Notes: a model not told the origin generated them from the letters alone. 64,000 nucleotides of DNA from Ectopseudomonas mendocina (GCF_016008875.1 NZ_JADTQG010000014.1:129065-193064), one strand, 5' to 3'. Shown: positions 50,985 to 61,610, counted from the stretch's first letter. Program-made: numbers and translations.

Positions 50985-52346
50985 ATGGCCAAAGAAACCG
51001 AAATCAAACTGCGCGTCAGCCGCGCCACCCTGGCAGCGCTGCGCGAGCACCCGCTGCTGAAGAAGCGCAACAAGAGCGGCTGGCAGCGCGGCGAGCTGTT
51101 CAATCAGTACTACGACACCGCAGACCGCGACCTGGCCAATGCCAAGGTCGCCCTGCGTCTGCGCCGTGACGGCGAACAGTTCATCCAGACCCTGAAAAGC
51201 CGCGGCCAAAGCGTAGCCGGCCTGTCCGAGCGCAACGAATGGGACTGGCACCTGAGCAAGGCCAAGCTCGACCTGAAAAAGCTCGACGACAGCTGCTGGC
51301 CGGCCAGCCTGGCCGAGCTGGACAAGAAAACCCTGCAACCGCTGTTCACCACCGACTTCGTCCGCGAGAAGGCCGAAATCGCCTGGGGCCGAGGCAAGGC
51401 CAAGGTGGTCATCGAGGCCGCACTGGATCTGGGCAAGGTCGTTGCCGGCGAGGGCGAAGAAGAGATTTGCGAACTGGAGCTGGAGCTGCGCCAGGGCGAA
51501 CCGGCGGCGCTGCTGGAGCTGGCCTGCGAGCTGGCGGCGGACCTGCCGTTGATGCCCTGTGACATCAGCAAGGCCGAACGCGGCTATCGCCTGTTCGATG
51601 CCGGCAGCTACAGCCTGAGCCTGCCCGCTCCTGCCCTGAATGGCGAAATGAGCCTGGACGACGCCTTCGCCGCGCTCGCCTGGCATCTGCTCGGCGCCAG
51701 CCAGCGCCTGGCCGAGCAATATCGCTGGAACGGTCACTGGAGCCTGCTGCAGCAATGGCTGGAACAACTGATCGACTTGCGCGCCCTGCTCGCCAGCCTC
51801 GGCCAGGCCGCGCCACGCGCCAGCTCGCGTGAGCTGCGCGAAGCGCTCGATGCGCTGCTCGACGACTGGCGTCCGCGCCTGGCGGCTGGCCAGGACGACG
51901 ACAGCATGCGGCGCAACGCTCCGGCGCTGTTTGCCGCCGAACTCGATGGCTGCCGCTGGGGCCTGCTGTCGCTGAAGCTGTCGCACTGGCTGTTGCTACG
52001 TAGCTGGACCACAGAGCGCAACAACCGTGGCACCCGCCAGGGCAACGCCGCGCTGGGCAACTGGCTGCCGACTTTGTTGGGCGAAGAAGGCACTGCCCTG
52101 CAACTGCGCCGCTACCAGCAGCAGCCGGAAGACCTGGCCGAGCAGATGCCGCGCCTGGAGCGCCTGCTGGTCTGGCTGCGCCTGGCGCGCGGCGTGCTGG
52201 AGGTGCCCGAGGTCGACCGCCTGTATGGCGAGCTGAACAAGCTGTATGACCTGGCGCAGCAGAAACTGGACGACGAGCAGCGCCAGTTGCGCGGGACCCA
52301 GGCGCAGATCGTGAGCAGCCTCAAGGCGTGGAAGGCGCTGGTGTAG
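50985..52346 (+). CDS. CYTH-CHAD domain protein
   Basis: 453-aa protein. Residues 1-200 are a CYTH triphosphatase domain with opening ETEIKLRV, and residues about 215-450 are a helical CHAD domain with several conserved basic and acidic residues. CYTH enzymes hydrolyse inorganic triphosphate; CHAD domains bind polyphosphate. The location next to phosphate transport genes suits a role in polyphosphate metabolism. Confidence 0.9.
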   Translation: MAKETEIKLRVSRATLAALREHPLLKKRNKSGWQRGELFNQYYDTADRDLANAKVALRLRRDGEQFIQTLKSRGQSVAGLSERNEWDWHLSKAKLDLKKLDDSCWPASLAELDKKTLQPLFTTDFVREKAEIAWGRGKAKVVIEAALDLGKVVAGEGEEEICELELELRQGEPAALLELACELAADLPLMPCDISKAERGYRLFDAGSYSLSLPAPALNGEMSLDDAFAALAWHLLGASQRLAEQYRWNGHWSLLQQWLEQLIDLRALLASLGQAAPRASSRELREALDALLDDWRPRLAAGQDDDSMRRNAPALFAAELDGCRWGLLSLKLSHWLLLRSWTTERNNRGTRQGNAALGNWLPTLLGEEGTALQLRRYQQQPEDLAEQMPRLERLLVWLRLARGVLEVPEVDRLYGELNKLYDLAQQKLDDEQRQLRGTQAQIVSSLKAWKALV

Positions 52347-52377
52347 GGGGCGACTGTACGCTGGAGCAGCAACAGCG

Positions 52378-52449
52378 TCGCGGACAAGTCCGCTCCCACA
52401 AAGAGCCCTGAGGGCCTCTCCCGATCTGTGGGAGCGGACTTGTCCGCGA
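52378..52449. repeat. Perfect inverted repeat TCGCGGACAAGTCCGCTCCCACA
   Basis: Arms 52378-52400 and 52427-52449 are exact inverse copies with a 26-base centre. This is the same family that forms the tandem array at 31575-32208. It lies just after the CYTH-CHAD gene. Confidence 0.85.
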
Positions 52450-52499
52450 AGCGCCTAAGGGATGGCAGACACCGCCCTACACAGCGCAACAAAATAAAA

Positions 52500-52519
52500 A
52501 CGGGCCCCGCGGGGCCCGT
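52500..52519 (-). terminator. Bidirectional terminator after spuH
   Basis: A perfect 20-bp palindrome with ACGGGCCCC arms lies 20 bases past the spuH stop. On the minus strand it is followed by TTTTTATTTTG, a good T-run. On the plus strand TCTGCTTTT follows, so it may also stop readthrough from the CYTH-CHAD side. Confidence 0.88.
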
Positions 52520-52539
52520 TCTGCTTTTCAGCCTTCGGC

Positions 52540-53418
52540 TCAGTGACTGCTGCTTTGACCGCTGGCTGGCTGCCAGGACGGATTGGTGGTCTCGTCCATC
52601 GCCTGCTGCATGGCCTTCTTGCGTTTTTCCTCGGCACGATGGGCGAAGAACCAGGCCAGGAAGGTAGCGAACGAAACCGCCAGCAGGATCAGGCTAGCCA
52701 CCGCGTTGATCTCCGGCTTAACCCCCAGGCGCACGGCGGAGAAGATCTCCATCGGCAGAGTGGTCGAGCCCGGACCGGATACGAAGCTGGCCAGTACCAG
52801 GTCGTCCAGCGACAGGGCGAAGGACATCATGGCGCCCGCTGCCAGCGATGGCGCGATCATCGGCACAGTGATCAGGAAGAACACCTTCCACGGCCGAGCA
52901 CCCAGGTCCATGGCTGCCTCTTCGATGGACATGTCCAGCTCACGCAGGCGCGACGACACCACTACCGCCACGTAGGCCGAGCAGAAGGTGGTGTGGGCGA
53001 TCCAGATGGTGGCCATGCCGCGCTGCATCGGCCAGCCGATCAGTTGCGCCATCAGCACGAACAGCAGCAACAGCGACAGACCGGTGATCACTTCCGGCAT
53101 GACCAGCGGTGCGGTGACCAGGCCACCGAACAGCGTGCGCCCCTTGAAGTGGGTGATGCGGGTCAGCACGAAGGCCGCCAGGGTGCCCAGGGCCACCGCC
53201 GCGATCGCGGTGTAGCAGGCGATTTCCAGCGAGCGCATCACCGAGTTCATCAGTTGGGAATTGTCCAGCAGGCCGACGTACCACTTGACCGACCAGCCAC
53301 CCCAGACCGTTACCAGCCGCGAGGCGTTGAACGAGTAAATGACCAGGATGACCATGGGCAGGTAGATGAAGACCAGGCCGACCCAGAGCATGAGGCTGGA
53401 GAAACTGAAACGCTTCAT
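52540..53418 (-). CDS. spuH: Polyamine ABC transporter permease (PotI type)
   Basis: 292-aa inner-membrane permease with about six helices and the EAA loop (EEAAMDLGARPWKVFFLITVP) that contacts the ATPase. In the spermidine/putrescine uptake system it pairs with SpuG. It is the last gene of the spu operon and is followed by a terminator. The start ATG overlaps the TGA of the short fossil ORF at 53415-53504. Confidence 0.92.
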   Translation of the reverse strand: MKRFSFSSLMLWVGLVFIYLPMVILVIYSFNASRLVTVWGGWSVKWYVGLLDNSQLMNSVMRSLEIACYTAIAAVALGTLAAFVLTRITHFKGRTLFGGLVTAPLVMPEVITGLSLLLLFVLMAQLIGWPMQRGMATIWIAHTTFCSAYVAVVVSSRLRELDMSIEEAAMDLGARPWKVFFLITVPMIAPSLAAGAMMSFALSLDDLVLASFVSGPGSTTLPMEIFSAVRLGVKPEINAVASLILLAVSFATFLAWFFAHRAEEKRKKAMQQAMDETTNPSWQPASGQSSSH

Positions 53419-53504
53419 GGGCGGCCCTCCAGTTCTTTAGCCACGATTCTGGTTGGAAAGCCGGTTGAAGAGAATGATGGGCTCACAGTGATTGAACGAA
53501 TCAT
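53415..53504 (-). pseudogene. 29-codon fossil of the spuG 3' end
   Basis: Between spuG and spuH a second short frame starts with ATG overlapping the spuG TGA and ends with TGA overlapping the spuH ATG. It shares the last seven codons (KELEGRP) with spuG, and its DNA also holds CCATCATTCTCTTCAACCG, a copy of spuG codons for PIILFNR shifted by one frame. This is best read as a partial tandem duplication of the spuG end that has drifted. Confidence 0.7.
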
Positions 53505-54409
53505 GGCCGCCCCTCCAGCTCTTTCGCCTGGTTACGGTTGAAGAGAATGATCGGCACGATCAGGATCGCCAGCATCACAACCGCCAGCGCGGACGCCACC
53601 GGCCAGTCGCGGTTGTTGAAGAACTCCTGCCACAGCACCTTGCCGATCATCAGGGTCTCCGGACCGCCGAGCAGCTCGGGGATGACGAACTCACCGACCA
53701 CCGGGATGAACACCAGCATCGAGCCGGCGATGATGCCGTTCTTCGACAGCGGTACGGTGATCTTCCAGAAGTTGTTGAAGTTGCTCGAACCCAGGTCAGA
53801 GGCGGCCTCGAGCAGGCTGAGGTCGTGCTTCACCAGATTGGCGTAGAGCGGCAGGATCATGAACGGCAGGTAGGAATAGACCACGCCGATATAGACCGCG
53901 GTGTTGGTGTTGAGAATCTGCAGCGGCGAGTCGATCAGGCCGATGCCCATCAGCAGGCTGTTGAGCAGGCCGTTATTGCCGAGGATGCCCATCCAGGCGT
54001 AGACGCGAATCAGGATCGCGGTCCAGGTCGGCATCATGATCAGCAGCAGCAGCACCGTCTGCTGGGACTTCGGCGCCCTGGCGATGGCGTAGGCCATTGG
54101 GTAGCCGATCAACAGGCACAGCAGAGTACTGAAGAAAGCCACCTTCAACGAACCGAGGTACGCCGACAGGTACAGGGCATCCTCGGTGAGGAAGATGTAA
54201 TTGCCGAAGTTCAGCAGCAACGTCAGCTTGTTGTCCGCCCACTCGTAGATTTCCGTGTACGGCGGGATCGCCACGTCCGCCTCGGCGAAGCTGATCTTCA
54301 GCACGATGATGAACGGCAGCAGGAAGAACATGAACAGCCAGAGAAACGGAATGCCGATCACGGCATGCCGCCCACTGGGCAGATACCGCGCCAGTTTGCT
54401 CATTTTCAT
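53501..54409 (-). CDS. spuG: Polyamine ABC transporter permease (PotH type)
   Basis: 302-aa permease with six helices and an EAA loop (EAASDLGSSNFNNFWKITVP). The start ATG at 54409 overlaps the spuF stop by four bases; an internal ATG two codons later (54403) is also possible. It works with SpuH as the membrane channel for polyamine uptake. Confidence 0.92.
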   Translation of the reverse strand: MKMSKLARYLPSGRHAVIGIPFLWLFMFFLLPFIIVLKISFAEADVAIPPYTEIYEWADNKLTLLLNFGNYIFLTEDALYLSAYLGSLKVAFFSTLLCLLIGYPMAYAIARAPKSQQTVLLLLIMMPTWTAILIRVYAWMGILGNNGLLNSLLMGIGLIDSPLQILNTNTAVYIGVVYSYLPFMILPLYANLVKHDLSLLEAASDLGSSNFNNFWKITVPLSKNGIIAGSMLVFIPVVGEFVIPELLGGPETLMIGKVLWQEFFNNRDWPVASALAVVMLAILIVPIILFNRNQAKELEGRP

Positions 54410-55560
54410 GATTGCAGTACCACGCCGCTGTCGTCTTCCCAGTACACCACCACCGGATCGTCCCAGGTCGGACGCTTGCCGCGGCGCTCGGCGTTGGCGA
54501 TGAAGCACTGTACGACCTGCCCGGAGGTGAGCTTGACGTAGTAGACCGAATGACCGCCGAGGTAGGCGATGTCATGCACGTGGCCATGGCTCCAGTTGTA
54601 TTGCGGGTGCTCGTGATCGTCCGGCAGCGCGGTGGCCATCAGCAACTTCTCGGGGCGCAGTGCGTAGCTGACTTTCTTGTCCTCGGCGCGGGTGCTGACG
54701 CCGTGGCCGATGTAGATCGGCTTGTCCAGTTGCGGGCAGTCGATGATTGCGTGGTCGACTTCGTCGGTCGTGATCTGCCCGTCGAACAGGTTGACGTTGC
54801 CGATGAATTCGCACACCAGGCGGCTGGTCGGCGTCTCGTAGATGTCCACCGGACTGCCGGTCTGGGCGATCCAGCCCAGGTGCATGATGGCGATGCGCTG
54901 GGCCATGGTCATGGCCTCTTCCTGGTCATGGGTCACCATCACGCAGGTCACGCCGACGCGCTCGATGATTTCCACCAGTTCCAGCTGCATCTGCGAACGC
55001 AGTTTCTTGTCCAGCGCGCCCATCGGCTCGTCGAGCAGCAGCAGCTTGGGACGCTTGGCCAGGGAGCGGGCCAGGGCCACACGCTGGCGCTGGCCACCGG
55101 AGAGCTGGTGCGGCTTGCGCTTGGCATACTGGGTCATGTGCACCAGTTTGAGCATCTCGGCCACGCGCTCGTCGATCTCGGCCTTGGGCAGCTTGTCCTG
55201 CTGCAAACCGAAGGCGATGTTCTGCGCCACGGTCATGTGCGGGAACAGCGCGTAGGACTGGAACATCATGTTGATCGGCCGCTGGTACGGCGGCATGTCA
55301 GTGATGTCGACGCCATCGAGGATGATGCGCCCTTCGGTCGGCCGCTCGAAACCGGCGAGCATGCGCAGCAGCGTGGATTTACCGGAGCCCGAGCCACCGA
55401 GCAGGGCGAAGATTTCGCCCTTGTTGATGGTCAGCGATACATCGTCGACTGCTACGGTTTCGTCGAACTTCTTCGTCACCCGATCGATCTTGACCAGCAC
55501 CTCTTTCGGTTTCTGGTCCCCTTCGAGGGCTTTTTTATAGGCGCTGGAGGCAACAGCCAT
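54406..55560 (-). CDS. spuF: Polyamine ABC transporter ATPase (PotG type)
   Basis: 384-aa ATPase. Walker A GGSGSGKST is at 55-63, the signature LSGGQRQRVALARSL follows near residue 155, Walker B is LLLLDEPMGALD, and a TOBE regulatory domain fills the C-terminal third. It powers SpuG/SpuH. It lies 51 bp downstream of spuE. Confidence 0.95.
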   Translation of the reverse strand: MAVASSAYKKALEGDQKPKEVLVKIDRVTKKFDETVAVDDVSLTINKGEIFALLGGSGSGKSTLLRMLAGFERPTEGRIILDGVDITDMPPYQRPINMMFQSYALFPHMTVAQNIAFGLQQDKLPKAEIDERVAEMLKLVHMTQYAKRKPHQLSGGQRQRVALARSLAKRPKLLLLDEPMGALDKKLRSQMQLELVEIIERVGVTCVMVTHDQEEAMTMAQRIAIMHLGWIAQTGSPVDIYETPTSRLVCEFIGNVNLFDGQITTDEVDHAIIDCPQLDKPIYIGHGVSTRAEDKKVSYALRPEKLLMATALPDDHEHPQYNWSHGHVHDIAYLGGHSVYYVKLTSGQVVQCFIANAERRGKRPTWDDPVVVYWEDDSGVVLQS

Positions 55561-55611
55561 TCGGAAACTCCCGGAAGATAGCGCCCGGCCATGCCGGCCG
55601 GGCTGAAACGG

Positions 55612-56769
<1,158 letters not shown>

Positions 56770-56889
56770 TCAGCGACCGCCGGAGTCAGATCAGGCCGCA
56801 CCGCCACTTCCCAAGGCTCTCAGCCCAAACAGGCGCAAAACGATGGCCATCCCGGCCCTTTTATCGTGATCCTTTTAAGTGTTGCTGCG

Positions 56890-56917
56890 TGACCTGGCAG
56901 GCGTGCCCGCCAGGTCA
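56890..56917 (-). terminator. Stem-loop downstream of spuD
   Basis: Arms TGACCTGGC (56890-56898) and GCCAGGTCA (56909-56917) lie 13 bases after the spuD stop. There is no T-run beyond the stem (CGCAGCAACAC on the minus strand), so it is more likely a partial terminator or mRNA-stabilising hairpin between spuD and spuE than a full stop. Confidence 0.5.
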
Positions 56918-56930
56918 TGTACTGCTTCGA

Positions 56931-58025
56931 TCAGCGACCGGACTTGATCTTGGTCCAGCTGCGGGTCATCGCACGTTGTGCCGGGGCCGGCAGGTCAGGG
57001 AAGGCGTACAGCTTGGCCATCACTTCCTCGCTCGGGTAGATGCCCGGGTCCTTGCGGATCGCCTCGTCGACCAGTTCGGTGGCCTTGGCGTTGCCGTTGG
57101 GGAACTGCACTTCGTTGGTGATCTGCGCCATCACTTCCGGCTTGAGCAGGTAGTTCAGGAAGGTGTAGGCCGCATCGACGTTCTCGGCATCCGCCGGAAT
57201 GGCCAGCATGTCGAAGAAGGTGCCGGCACCTTCCTTCGGAATGTTGTAGGCCACTTCGACCTTGCCGCCGGCTTCTTCAGCACGGGACTTGGCCTGGTAG
57301 ATGTCGCCGGAATAACCCACGGCCACGCAGAGGTTGCCGTTGGCCAGGTCGGAGATGTACTTGGAAGAGTGGAAGTAGGTCACCGAAGGACGGATCTTCA
57401 TGAACAGATCCTCGGCTTCCTTGAGCTGCTTGGAGTCGGTGCTGGTCGGCTCATGGCCGAGGTACTGCAGAGCGATCGGCAGGATCTCGGTGGGCGAGTC
57501 GAGGAAGGACACACCGCAGGACTTCAGCTTCTCGATGTTTTCCGGCTTGAACAGCAGGTCCCAGGAGTCCACCGGGGCGTTTTCACCCAGCACGGCCTTG
57601 ACCTTCTCCGGGTTGAAGCCGATACCGATCGAACCCCACATGTAGGGGAAGGCGTACTGGTTGCCCGGGTCGCTGACTTCGACGGTCTTGAGCAGGTTCT
57701 TGTCCAGGTTGTCCCAGGTCAGCTTGGACTTGTCCAGCGGCTGGTAGACCTTGGCCTTGATGTGCTTGGCCAGGAAGTTGTTCGAGGGCACGACGATGTC
57801 GTAACCGGACTTGCCCGCGAAGAGCTTGGCTTCCAGCGTCTCGTTGCTGTCGAAGACGTCGTAGACCACCTTGATGCCGCTTTCCTTCTCGAAATTGGCA
57901 ATGGTGTCTTCGGCGATGTAATCGCTCCAGTTGTAGACATGCAGTACCTTGCTATCGGCCTGCGCAGCGCCAGCCACGGCTGCGGTCAGGGACAACGCAA
58001 GAAGAGTCTTGCCGAAAATTTTCAT
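56931..58025 (-). CDS. spuD: Periplasmic polyamine-binding protein (SpuD type)
   Basis: 364-aa PotF-family binding protein close to SpuE, with signal peptide residues 1-22 (cleavage near AQAD) and the same NWSDYI and [11 protein letters not shown] segments. In P. aeruginosa SpuD is the putrescine binder. The ATG at 58025 has a good AGGAG site; the frame opens upstream to 58169 with no site there. It is separated from spuC by 150 bp. Confidence 0.92.
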   Translation of the reverse strand: MKIFGKTLLALSLTAAVAGAAQADSKVLHVYNWSDYIAEDTIANFEKESGIKVVYDVFDSNETLEAKLFAGKSGYDIVVPSNNFLAKHIKAKVYQPLDKSKLTWDNLDKNLLKTVEVSDPGNQYAFPYMWGSIGIGFNPEKVKAVLGENAPVDSWDLLFKPENIEKLKSCGVSFLDSPTEILPIALQYLGHEPTSTDSKQLKEAEDLFMKIRPSVTYFHSSKYISDLANGNLCVAVGYSGDIYQAKSRAEEAGGKVEVAYNIPKEGAGTFFDMLAIPADAENVDAAYTFLNYLLKPEVMAQITNEVQFPNGNAKATELVDEAIRKDPGIYPSEEVMAKLYAFPDLPAPAQRAMTRSWTKIKSGR

Positions 58026-58175
58026 GCGAACAGCTCCTGTTGTTGTGTCGTTTTGCGATCGAGCGCAAGTACTTCCGGTCTGGCCGGCCCGCGCACTCTG
58101 GCGCAGTCTGGCAAGGTCATCGCGGTGATACAACTTTCCCGTGGTACCGACTGCACGCTGTGTATTCACAGCGAC

Positions 58176-59549
58176 TCAGCTCGCCACCTGTTCCAGCGTC
58201 AGGTCCAGACACTTGCGTGCCTTTTCCATCAGTTCGTCGATCTCGGCAAAGCTGATCACCAGCGGCGGCGCGATGATCATGGTGTCGCCCACGGCGCGCA
58301 TGATCAGACCGTTGTCGAAGCAGTGGCCGCGGCAGATCATGCCCACCGCCTGCTCCCCCGGGTAACGTTGGCGCGTCGCCTTGTCCTGCACCAGTTCGAT
58401 GGCGCCGAGCATGCCGACGCCGCGCACTTCGCCCACCAGCGGATGATCCGCCAGTTCACGCAGACGACGCTGCAAATACGGTGCCGTTTCCGCTTTCACG
58501 CGTTCGACGATGCCTTCTTCCTTGAGGATGCGCAGGTTCTCCAAGCCCACCGCCGCCGCTACCGGGTGACCGGAATAGGTGAAGCCATGGTTGAAGTCGC
58601 CATGCGCCTCGATCACTTCGAACACCTTGTCGCTGACGATCAGCCCGCCCATCGGCACGTAACCCGAGGTCAGACCCTTGGCGATGGTCATCAGGTCAGG
58701 CTTGAGGTCGTAGTACTGGCTGCCGAACCACTCGCCGGTACGGCCGAAGCCACAGATCACCTCGTCGGCGACGAAGAGAATGTCGTACTTCGCGAGGATT
58801 TCCTTGATGCGCGGCCAGTAGGTCTCGGGCGGGATGATCACGCCACCGGCGCCCTGGATCGGCTCGGCGATAAAGGCGGCGACGTTTTCTTCGCCCAGCT
58901 CGAGAATCTTCTTCTCCAGCTGGTCGGCAGCCCAGATACCGAACTCCTCCGGCGACTGCTCGCCGCCCTCGCCGAACCAGTACGGCTGCGGGATATGGGC
59001 GATGCCGGGGATCGGCAGGTCGCCCTGCTCGTGCATGAACTTCATGCCGCCGAGGCTGGCACCGGCCACGGTGGAGCCGTGGTAGCCGTTGTCGCGGCCG
59101 ATGATGATTTTCTTATTCGGCTGGCCCTTACACGCCCAGTAGTGGCGTACCAGACGCAGCATGGTGTCGTTGCCTTCCGAGCCCGAGCCGGTGAAGAACA
59201 CATGGTTCATGCCGGCCGGCGCCAATTGCGAGATCGCGTGGGCCAGCTCCAGCACCGGCGGATGCGCGGTCTGGAAGAAGGTGTTGTAGAACGGCAACTG
59301 ACGCATCTGCGTAGCCGCAGCCTCGACCAGTTCCTCACGGCCATAGCCAACGGCCACGCACCACAGGCCGGCCATGCCATCGAGGATCCTGTTGCCCTCG
59401 CTGTCCCACATGTGCACGCCCTTGGCCTCGGTGATGATGCGCGGACCTTTTTCGGCCAGCTGCCTGTAGTCACTGAACGGCGCCAGGTGGTGAGCCTGGC
59501 TCAGGGCCTGCCACTGGACAGTCTTGGGATTGCTCGCTTGCTTGTTCAT
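58176..59549 (-). CDS. spuC: Putrescine/polyamine--pyruvate aminotransferase
   Basis: 457-aa class III PLP aminotransferase. The PLP lysine is in TIAKGLTSGY at about residue 288, with GSGSEGNDT, DEVICGFGRTG and GVGMLGAIEL segments as in the putrescine-pyruvate group. It moves the amino group of putrescine or a diamine to pyruvate. The ATG at 59549 is used; a GTG two codons upstream also exists. It lies 77 bp downstream of spuB. Confidence 0.92.
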   Translation of the reverse strand: MNKQASNPKTVQWQALSQAHHLAPFSDYRQLAEKGPRIITEAKGVHMWDSEGNRILDGMAGLWCVAVGYGREELVEAAATQMRQLPFYNTFFQTAHPPVLELAHAISQLAPAGMNHVFFTGSGSEGNDTMLRLVRHYWACKGQPNKKIIIGRDNGYHGSTVAGASLGGMKFMHEQGDLPIPGIAHIPQPYWFGEGGEQSPEEFGIWAADQLEKKILELGEENVAAFIAEPIQGAGGVIIPPETYWPRIKEILAKYDILFVADEVICGFGRTGEWFGSQYYDLKPDLMTIAKGLTSGYVPMGGLIVSDKVFEVIEAHGDFNHGFTYSGHPVAAAVGLENLRILKEEGIVERVKAETAPYLQRRLRELADHPLVGEVRGVGMLGAIELVQDKATRQRYPGEQAVGMICRGHCFDNGLIMRAVGDTMIIAPPLVISFAEIDELMEKARKCLDLTLEQVAS

Positions 59550-59575
59550 TACCACACCTTATCCGGAGCTCCCGA

Positions 59576-59619
59576 GGGAGGCGCTTTAGCGGCGACTGTC
59601 GCGGCTGAAGCCCCTCCCA
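59576..59619. repeat. Inverted repeat GGGAGGCGCTTTAGCGGCGAC family
   Basis: GGGAGGCGCTTTAGCGGCGAC faces TCGCGGCTGAAGCCCCTCCCA in the spuC-spuB gap. It is an imperfect copy of the 11601-11662 family. It could form a hairpin between two genes of the operon. Confidence 0.65.
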
Positions 59620-59626
59620 TGGCGCT

Positions 59627-60985
59627 CTATACCGACAACAGCAGGAACTCACGCTCCCAGGAACTGATCACGCGCTTGAAGTTCTCGTGCTCGGCACGCT
59701 TGACCGCGACATAGCCACGGATGAACTTCTCGCCGAGAAATTTCTCGGCATCCTTGCAGGCTTCCATGCGCTCCAGGGCGCTTTCGATGGTCACCGGCAG
59801 ACGCAGGTTGCGCCGCTCGTAACCGCGACCCTTGACCGGCGCGCCGGGATTCACCCCGCCGACCATGCCCATGTAGCCGCACAGCAGCGTCGCCGCCAGC
59901 ACCAGGTAGGGGTTGGCATCGGCACCTGCCAGGCGGTTCTCCACGCGGCGGTTCTGCGGGCTGGCCTCCGGCACACGCAGGCCGACGGTGCGGTTCTCCT
60001 CGCCCCACTCCACGTTCACTGGCGCCGAGGTATCGGGCAGGAAGCGGCGGAAGGAATTGACGTTCGGCGCGAACAGCGGCAGCAGCTCGGGGATGTACTT
60101 CTGCAATCCGCCGATGTGATGCATGAACAGCTCGCTCATCGTGCCGTCTTCGTTGGAGAAGATGTTCTTGCCGGTCTTGATGTCCACCACGCTCTGGTGG
60201 ATGTGCATGGCGCTGCCGGGCTCATCGGTGATCGGCTTGGCCATGAAGGTGGCCGCCACGTCATGCTTGAGCGCGGCTTCGCGCATGGTGCGCTTGAACA
60301 CCAGAATCTGGTCGGCCAGGTGCAGCGCGTCGCCATGGCGGAAGTTGATTTCCATCTGCGCCGGGCCTTCTTCGTGGATCAGGGTGTCCAGATCCAGGCC
60401 TTGCAGCTCGCACCAGTCGTACATGTCTTCGAACAGCGGGTCGAACTCGTTCGCCGCGTCGATGGAGAAGCTCTGGCGACCGGTTTCCGGCCGGCCGGAG
60501 CGCCCTACCGGCGCGACCAGCGGGAAGTCCGGGTCGCTATTGCGCTTGGTCAGGTAGAACTCCATCTCCGGTGCGACGATGGGCTTCCAGCCTTTGTCGG
60601 CGTACATCTGCAGCACTTTCTTGAGGATGTTGCGCGGCGACAGCTCGATGGGGTTGCCCTGCTTGTCGAACGTGTCGTGAATCACCATGGCGGTGGGCTC
60701 GATGGCCCAGGGCACGACGAATACCGCATTGGGGTCCGGACGGCAGAACATGTCGATGTCCGCCTCGTCCAGCAGGTCGTAATAGATGTCGTCCTCGACA
60801 TAGTCGCCGGTCACGGTCTGCAGCAGCACGCTCTCGGGGAGGCGCATGCCCTTCTCGTCGAGGAACTTGTTGGTCGGCGAGATCTTGCCGCGGGCAATGC
60901 CGGTCAGGTCGCTGATCAGGCATTCGACTTCGGTGATTTTGCGTTCTTTCAGCCAGCTCGTGAGCTGGTCTAACTTGGTACTCAT
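59627..60985 (-). CDS. spuB: Gamma-glutamylpolyamine synthetase (glutamine synthetase-like)
   Basis: 452-aa GS-fold ligase. The ATP/metal-binding segments EMEFYLT (about 140), AQMEINF (about 215), MHIHQSV (about 265) and NRLAGADANPYLVLA (about 360) are intact. In Pseudomonas, SpuB/SpuI and the Pau proteins start the gamma-glutamylation route of putrescine breakdown. The start has GAGG upstream. It is the first gene of the spuBCDEFGH operon; a spuA amidohydrolase gene is not present between it and the gap. Confidence 0.9.
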   Translation of the reverse strand: MSTKLDQLTSWLKERKITEVECLISDLTGIARGKISPTNKFLDEKGMRLPESVLLQTVTGDYVEDDIYYDLLDEADIDMFCRPDPNAVFVVPWAIEPTAMVIHDTFDKQGNPIELSPRNILKKVLQMYADKGWKPIVAPEMEFYLTKRNSDPDFPLVAPVGRSGRPETGRQSFSIDAANEFDPLFEDMYDWCELQGLDLDTLIHEEGPAQMEINFRHGDALHLADQILVFKRTMREAALKHDVAATFMAKPITDEPGSAMHIHQSVVDIKTGKNIFSNEDGTMSELFMHHIGGLQKYIPELLPLFAPNVNSFRRFLPDTSAPVNVEWGEENRTVGLRVPEASPQNRRVENRLAGADANPYLVLAATLLCGYMGMVGGVNPGAPVKGRGYERRNLRLPVTIESALERMEACKDAEKFLGEKFIRGYVAVKRAEHENFKRVISSWEREFLLLSV

Positions 60986-61540
60986 AGAGACCTCAGGGTT
61001 GTAGAACCTGCTTGCGTTATAGCGGGTTCAGCGTTGCCCCGCCCTCTCCCTGCAAGCCTCACCAAAGGCCTGAAAGAAGGCGAGATATTCGTGTGGATGC
61101 TACTAGGGGTGCGGCACCTCCGACACCTTGCATTTCACTCCACCGAAACAAAAACGTTCGCCCTCGCCTGCAGGCGCCGGACTGTCTATCTCGCGGCCTT
61201 GCGCGAGCCCGGCGAAGCCGGCGACTGGGTCGTACATTGCATGACGCGGGCCAAGGCGCATGCCAGGCAGCGGTACATGGCCGCGTACGCTATCGTGCAG
61301 GGTATAGGGTGGACGAAGAACCTGACGTGACAGGTCGCGCGGTGCGCAGGCCGCAGAGGAAGGTGGTTGCCGCAATGCAGCGGTCATGCGAGCCCGCATG
61401 ATGTGCAGACTCGCCTCGCTGATGCGCGAGGAGATAGCGTGACCGATGGTCCTGGTACAAGCGCTGACGCCGATGGCCGGCAGGCAAAACATGAGACACC
61501 CGTATTATTGCTGTTATGGGTTTGAACCGAGCTTAGCCTT

Positions 61541-61579
61541 GTTCATTTTTTTACACAATAGCCCTGTAAAAAATTGAAC
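61541..61579. promoter_or_regulatory. AT-rich inverted repeat upstream of spuI (candidate operator)
   Basis: Arms GTTCATTTTTTTACA (61541-61555) and TGTAAAAAATTGAAC (61565-61579) match at 14 of 15 positions around a 9-base centre. Such AT-rich symmetry is rare in this GC-rich window and suits a dimeric regulator site. The regulator is unknown. Confidence 0.6.
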
Positions 61580-61610
61580 ACACCCCACTGAGCACCCTGA
61601 AAGATCAGCG

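Noticed and set aside
56889..59714. A 941-codon plus-strand frame opposite spuD, spuC and the end of spuB
   Set aside because: It crosses three genes and their spacers; this is the complement of normal Pseudomonas codon bias, not a gene.
61012..61492. Short frames of about 98-129 codons on both strands in the spuB-spuI gap
   Set aside because: No ribosome site, no recognisable domain, mutually overlapping on both strands; treated as non-coding until shown otherwise.
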